A stretch of DNA of 64,000 bases, from contig JBBCJI010000024.1 in assembly GCA_037190845.1 (NCBI GenBank), positions 89,361 to 153,360 of the forward strand, given 5' to 3'. Within the stretch, counting starts at the first letter, position 1; every line of letters begins with the position of its first letter. Shown piece by piece: positions 59,890 through 64,000 of the stretch. This DNA comes from JBEBVQ01 sp037190845. GTDB lineage: Bacteria > Bacteroidota > Bacteroidia > Chitinophagales > Chitinophagaceae. The translations under genes were made by a program, and so were the position numbers. The notes under the pieces are model-generated. The model worked only from the letters and a program-made list of their open reading frames with translations. It made no database searches and was not told the origin of the DNA.

Positions 59890-62538
59890 ATGGATCAAAA
59901 CAATGAAGGCGCCCTGCCACAGGATGCGTCTAATGAGTCAGATAAAATCGTTCAGGTAAATATTGAGGAACAGATGAAGACGGCCTACATTGACTATTCA
60001 ATGTCAGTGATCGTAGGCCGGGCCTTACCCGATGTTCGTGATGGTTTGAAGCCGGTACACCGCCGTGTGTTGTTTGCCATGCACGAGCTGGGTATCAACT
60101 TCAACAAGCCGTATAAAAAATCAGCCCGTATCGTGGGTGAAGTGCTGGGTAAATATCACCCGCACGGTGATACTGCGGTATACGATGCTATGGTGCGTAT
60201 GGCGCAGCCCTGGAGTATGCGTTATATGATGGTAGATGGGCAGGGTAACTATGGCTCCCAGGATGGAGACGGGCCCGCCGCTATGCGTTATACGGAAGCT
60301 CGCCTGCAGCGTTTTGCGGAGAATATGCTTGAGGATATCGAAAAGGAGACCGTAGATTTTTCGCTCAACTTTGATGATTCGCTCGAAGAACCTACGGTAT
60401 TGCCTACACGTATCCCGCAGTTGCTGGTCAATGGGTCGTCGGGTATCGCAGTGGGTATGGCTACCAACATGATGCCGCATAATCTGTCTGAAGTGATAGA
60501 TGGTTGTGTGGCTTACGTTGATAATCGTGAGATTACGGTTGATGAGCTGATGCAGCATGTGAAGGCTCCGGATTTTCCTACCGGTGGCGTTATCTATGGT
60601 ATTGAAGGTATTAAAGCCGGTATGCATACCGGTCGGGGCAGGGTAGTGCTGCGCGGTAAAACAAATATTGAAACTACCAAGAGCGGTAAGGAGCAGATCG
60701 TCATAACGGAGGTGCCTTACCAGGTGAGCCGCGATGCGCTGGCTGAAAAGATTGGGATACTGGTTAATAACAAGGTAATTGAAGGTATTACCCATGTGGC
60801 CAACGAATCAAATAAAGACGGTACCCGTATCGTAGTAGAGCTGCGCCGGGATGTGGTTGCGCAGGTGATCATCAATCAACTGTACAAGTACAGTGAGCTG
60901 CAGACTTCGTATGGCATTAATAATGTGGCGCTTGTAAATGGCCGTCCGCGTACGCTCAATCTGAAAGACCTGATCTCTGAGTTTGTGCATTTCCGCCATG
61001 AGGTGGTAGTGCGCCGTACTCAGTATGAGTTGCGTGAGGCTCAGAAGCGTGCCCATATACTGGAAGGCTACCTGATCGCGCTGGACCACCTGGATGAAGT
61101 GATCAGCCTGATCCGTAATTCTGCTAACCCGGAAGAAGCGAGGGAAGGTCTGATGACCCGTTTCGGAATGACGGAGATCCAGGCAAAAGCGGTACTTGAA
61201 TTGCGTCTGCAACGCCTCACCGGTATGGAGCGGGATAAGATCCGCGAAGAGCATGCCGAATTGATGAAAATCATTGCTCGTCTTCAGGAAATACTTGGCA
61301 ACGAAGATATGCGTTATGGCATCATCCGTGAGGAACTGCTGGATGTGAAAAAGAAATTCGGTGATGAGCGGAAGTCTGAAATCCAATACCTCGCCAATGA
61401 AATGCGGATTGAGGATCTGATTGAGGAGGAAGATGTGGTGATTACGGTATCTCATCTGGGTTATATTAAACGTACGCCCGCCGATGAGTTCCGTTCTCAG
61501 CGTCGTGGCGGAAGAGGCGCCCGGGGCAGCCGGACGAGAGAAGAAGATTTTATCGAACACCTGTTCGTGGCTTCCACACACCACACACTCCTGTTCTTTA
61601 CGGAGAAGGGACGTTGTTACTGGCTGAAGGTCTATGAAATTCCGGATGGCGATAAAACGGGTAAAGGCAGGGCTATTCAGAACCTGATCCAGATACCGCC
61701 GGATGATAAGATCCGTACGATTATAGATGTGCCGCAGTTGCAGGACAAGGATTTCGTAGCACAGCACAATATCGTATTGTGTACCAAACGTGGTATCATC
61801 AAGAAGACTTCGCTGGAAGATTTCAGCCGTCCGCGTACCAATGGGATCAATGCGATTACGATACAGGAAGGCGACCAGTTGCTGGATGTGTCGCTCACTG
61901 ACGGCAACAGCTTTATCATGATGGCTGTGAAAAGCGGCCGTGCGATCTGCTTTGAAGAACATAAGGTGCGTACGACCGGACGCGGTGCGATTGGCGTATA
62001 TGGTATCGAACTGGATGAACAGCATGATGAGGTGATCGGTATGATCTGTGTCGGCAAAAAAGATATTACCAAACAGATCCTGGTCGTGTCTGAAAAAGGT
62101 TTGGGTAAACGCACGCCATTCCTTGAAAAAGTAGAAGACGAAGTAAATACAGACGAACTTTCCAATATCGTTGTGATCAAAGACGAAGAAGGCAATGATC
62201 ATAAATACCAGCTTTCTTACCGTGTCACCAATCGTGGTGGCAAGGGGGTGAAGACGATCAACATCACTGAGAAAACAGGCGCGTTGGTTGGCCTGCTGGT
62301 TGTAGAAGAGAACGACGATCTGATGATCACCTGTAAATCCGGTGTTACGATCCGCATGAATGTCCAGAACATCCGTGAAGCGGGCCGTGCGACACAGGGC
62401 GTGCGCCTGATCAATCTGGATGAAGGTGATCAGATCGCAGCGATTGCGCGTATCGAAGAGCAGGAGGAGCGTCCGGAAGATGAGGAAGGAACTGATGATG
62501 GGCAGGAAGGAGCTGGTGATACCTCTGTTGCAGAGTAA
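59890..62538 (+). CDS. gyrA: DNA gyrase subunit A
   Basis: Breaks and rejoins DNA for negative supercoiling. The 882-residue protein has the winged-helix core with catalytic Tyr134 (AAMRYTEARL) and the quinolone-determining segment HPHGDTAVYDAMVRM. There Thr95 takes the place of E. coli Ser83, and Asp99 that of Asp87. The C-terminal pinwheel contains the GyrA box QRRGGRG (in RSQRRGGRGARG), which separates gyrase from topoisomerase IV ParC. The C-terminus ends in a very acidic tail (EEQEERPEDEEGTDDG). GyrB is not in the window. It is followed by a TPR gene 51 bases on. Confidence 0.97.
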   Translation: MDQNNEGALPQDASNESDKIVQVNIEEQMKTAYIDYSMSVIVGRALPDVRDGLKPVHRRVLFAMHELGINFNKPYKKSARIVGEVLGKYHPHGDTAVYDAMVRMAQPWSMRYMMVDGQGNYGSQDGDGPAAMRYTEARLQRFAENMLEDIEKETVDFSLNFDDSLEEPTVLPTRIPQLLVNGSSGIAVGMATNMMPHNLSEVIDGCVAYVDNREITVDELMQHVKAPDFPTGGVIYGIEGIKAGMHTGRGRVVLRGKTNIETTKSGKEQIVITEVPYQVSRDALAEKIGILVNNKVIEGITHVANESNKDGTRIVVELRRDVVAQVIINQLYKYSELQTSYGINNVALVNGRPRTLNLKDLISEFVHFRHEVVVRRTQYELREAQKRAHILEGYLIALDHLDEVISLIRNSANPEEAREGLMTRFGMTEIQAKAVLELRLQRLTGMERDKIREEHAELMKIIARLQEILGNEDMRYGIIREELLDVKKKFGDERKSEIQYLANEMRIEDLIEEEDVVITVSHLGYIKRTPADEFRSQRRGGRGARGSRTREEDFIEHLFVASTHHTLLFFTEKGRCYWLKVYEIPDGDKTGKGRAIQNLIQIPPDDKIRTIIDVPQLQDKDFVAQHNIVLCTKRGIIKKTSLEDFSRPRTNGINAITIQEGDQLLDVSLTDGNSFIMMAVKSGRAICFEEHKVRTTGRGAIGVYGIELDEQHDEVIGMICVGKKDITKQILVVSEKGLGKRTPFLEKVEDEVNTDELSNIVVIKDEEGNDHKYQLSYRVTNRGGKGVKTINITEKTGALVGLLVVEENDDLMITCKSGVTIRMNVQNIREAGRATQGVRLINLDEGDQIAAIARIEEQEERPEDEEGTDDGQEGAGDTSVAE

Positions 62539-62589
62539 TTATAGTAATGCTTGTAATTGATTTTTTAGAAAAAAATATAAATATATCTG

Positions 62590-63867
62590 ATGAAAAAGCT
62601 GATAGTACTTGCTGCAGCACTGAGCATAGGCGTTAGCGGCTGGGCACAAAAGAAAAACGTAAGCACGGCACAGGCCGCGTTGACGCGCGAGGATTACACA
62701 AAGGCTAAGTCTGCTATTGACGAAGCTGTCGAAGACCCGACTACCAAAGATGATCCCAAAACCTGGTTTACCCGCGGAGAAATATATACAGTATTGCAGG
62801 GACAGCAGGCATTTCAATCATCCAATCCGTTGCTTGAAGCTTCTAAATCTTATCTTAAGGTGGTGGAACTGGATCCCGGGTATAAAAAGTCGGAGATGGA
62901 TGCCCGTCTGCTGACGGCATCCCAGGTTTTCTACAATCAGGGGCTGGAGAATTATCAGGCGCAAAAGTATAAGGACGCCTATGAGGCGTTTAGCCTGCCG
63001 ATTACCGTTAGCAAGCTGGATGGCGGCAAGCGGTTTTCGTCTGTAAAGGCCTTTGATACTATTGTTGCTTATGCATACTTGCAGCGCGCGTTCAGTTCAT
63101 ACTTTGGAGAAGATTATGGCCGGGCGATTCCGGATCTGCAGATCGCAAAAGAGAGTCCTGTTACGCGTGATGCGAGTGTTTTCCTGGTGCTGATAGACAT
63201 CTATCAGAAACAAGATAAAGAAGCCGAAGCCAGCGCGTTGATTACGGAGGGACGTAAGGTTTATCCGGATAATACTGAGCTGCGGAATGCAGAATTGAAT
63301 CTTTATCTGAAGTCAGGTAACCAGGATGCCCTGCTGAAAAAGCTTGAGGAGGCCGTGGCAAAAGACCCCAATAATCCGGAATTGTTATTTAACCTTGGTA
63401 ATGGTTATAATAACCTTGCGTTTCCTAAAGATGCTACAGGCAAAGACTTGCCGAAGCCTGCCAATTATGCCGAGCTGATAGGTAAAGCTGAAGATGCTTA
63501 CACAAAAGCTATCGCAGCCGATAAGGAAAATAAATCTGAATACAGTTACAACCTTGGTGCTCTGTATTTTAATCAGGCTTCCGGGATTATAAACGAAATG
63601 AATGGCCTTGGCACTTCTGCTGCAGACCAGAAAAAATATGATGATCTGGCTGTACGGCGTGATGCCATGTTCGGGAAAGCATTGCCCCATCTGGAAAAAG
63701 TGTATACTTCACTGGATGCAAAGTTGAGCAAGCTGAATCAGGATGATAAGGTGACGTATCAGTCTGTAATTTTTGCCCTCCGTGAGGTTTATGCCAAGCA
63801 GAATAAGATGGATAAGGTTACAGAAATGAAGAACAAGCTGGACGCTTTTAAAGCGGCTGAAAAGTAA
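62590..63867 (+). CDS. Exported tetratricopeptide-repeat protein
   Basis: The 425-residue protein begins with a signal peptide (KKLIVLAAALSIGVSGWAQ) and consists of TPR-type helix pairs (KTWFTRGEIYTVLQGQQAFQ, ASQVFYNQGLENYQAQKYKDAYEAFSLP, NPELLFNLGNGYNNLAF, KSEYSYNLGALYFNQASGI). Such proteins are periplasmic scaffolds for protein complexes; the partner is unknown. It lies 51 bases after gyrA and may be in its transcript. The window ends 133 bases after its stop. Confidence 0.88.
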   Translation: MKKLIVLAAALSIGVSGWAQKKNVSTAQAALTREDYTKAKSAIDEAVEDPTTKDDPKTWFTRGEIYTVLQGQQAFQSSNPLLEASKSYLKVVELDPGYKKSEMDARLLTASQVFYNQGLENYQAQKYKDAYEAFSLPITVSKLDGGKRFSSVKAFDTIVAYAYLQRAFSSYFGEDYGRAIPDLQIAKESPVTRDASVFLVLIDIYQKQDKEAEASALITEGRKVYPDNTELRNAELNLYLKSGNQDALLKKLEEAVAKDPNNPELLFNLGNGYNNLAFPKDATGKDLPKPANYAELIGKAEDAYTKAIAADKENKSEYSYNLGALYFNQASGIINEMNGLGTSAADQKKYDDLAVRRDAMFGKALPHLEKVYTSLDAKLSKLNQDDKVTYQSVIFALREVYAKQNKMDKVTEMKNKLDAFKAAEK

Positions 63868-63959
63868 ATTGCCAATTGTTTGATCCGAAAGGCTTTTCTA
63901 AGATTTACAAAAACTTCCGGTTGAGCATGAGATGACACCGGTTGATCTTATATAAGATA

Positions 63960-64000
63960 CCGGCTTCGACAGGCTCAGTCACCAAATTTAAATGATGGTG
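63960..64000. repeat. REP-like repeat, left half at window edge
   Basis: CGGCTTCGACAGGCTCAGTC (63960-63979) is the same left arm as at 59711. The right arm, if present, lies beyond the window. The rest of 63868-63959 shows nothing supported. Confidence 0.6.

Noticed and set aside
60160..60190. Thr95 in the gyrA quinolone-determining region as a resistance mutation
   Set aside because: Natural variation at the Ser83 position; a conservative Ser/Thr difference is not evidence for resistance.
60808..62202. 464-codon open frame antisense to gyrA
   Set aside because: Exactly opposite the conserved gyrA coding sequence, rich in His, Phe and Ile as expected of an antisense shadow, with no motif.
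1..64000. CRISPR arrays, tRNA or rRNA genes, prophage or intact insertion sequences
   Set aside because: No regularly spaced repeats, cloverleaf sequences, rRNA-like segments or transposase frames were seen.

Overview
The window looks like chromosomal DNA of a Bacteroidota bacterium, most likely of the Chitinophaga type (order Chitinophagales). The reasons are: two large exported proteins with type IX secretion sorting domains (one type A, one type B); many SCKKD-type lipoproteins; promoter boxes of the TAnnTTTG type; an arginine operon with an acyl-ornithine transcarbamylase in place of ordinary ArgF; and a long Ala/Lys-rich histone-H1-like protein. No rRNA, tRNA, CRISPR array, prophage or intact insertion sequence was seen. 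The genus is inferred.

Layout. 1-4.5 kb: two tandem lipoprotein paralogues, a broken gene, a HugZ-like protein, type II NADH dehydrogenase, a YegP-like protein. 4.5-14 kb: ribonuclease Y, DCC1-like and SDR oxidoreductases, an AraC regulator divergent from an aldehyde dehydrogenase with its DUF779 partner, 4-hydroxyphenylpyruvate dioxygenase, an L,D-transpeptidase-like protein and a queuosine-precursor transporter. 14-31 kb: ileS plus an H1-tailed DksA-like protein, thiolase, SLOG protein, stomatin/NfeD pair, metG, an orphan HlyD adaptor, gpsA, an exported amidotransferase-like protein, a PEP-mutase-family protein and an M3 peptidase. 31-36 kb: three tandem histidine-kinase-like membrane proteins of which only one keeps its ATPase domain, a lipoprotein, and a NarL-type response regulator with operator-like palindromes. 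36-43 kb: the two type IX secretion substrates. 43-45 kb: small A+T-richer accessory genes. 45-54 kb: a complete arginine operon (GNAT, argG, argC, argD, acyl-ornithine transcarbamylase, argB, argE-like, argH) behind a long structured leader. 54-64 kb: DbpA-like helicase, a deleted gene remnant, an M1 aminopeptidase, a DUF4375 protein, 3-hydroxyacyl-CoA dehydrogenase, gyrA and a TPR protein.

The most interesting signals are: (1) the arginine-operon leader, with an Arg-ended 43-codon reading frame wrapped around nested hairpins and a terminator-like element; (2) Val92 in the transcarbamylase, which by published mutagenesis of the family predicts N-succinylornithine as substrate; (3) two copies of a 137-150 bp MITE-like element with terminal inverted repeats and 8-9 bp target duplications; (4) the triplet of kinase-like proteins; (5) several other families of short dispersed palindromes placed just after genes, one of which supplies the stop codon of argG.
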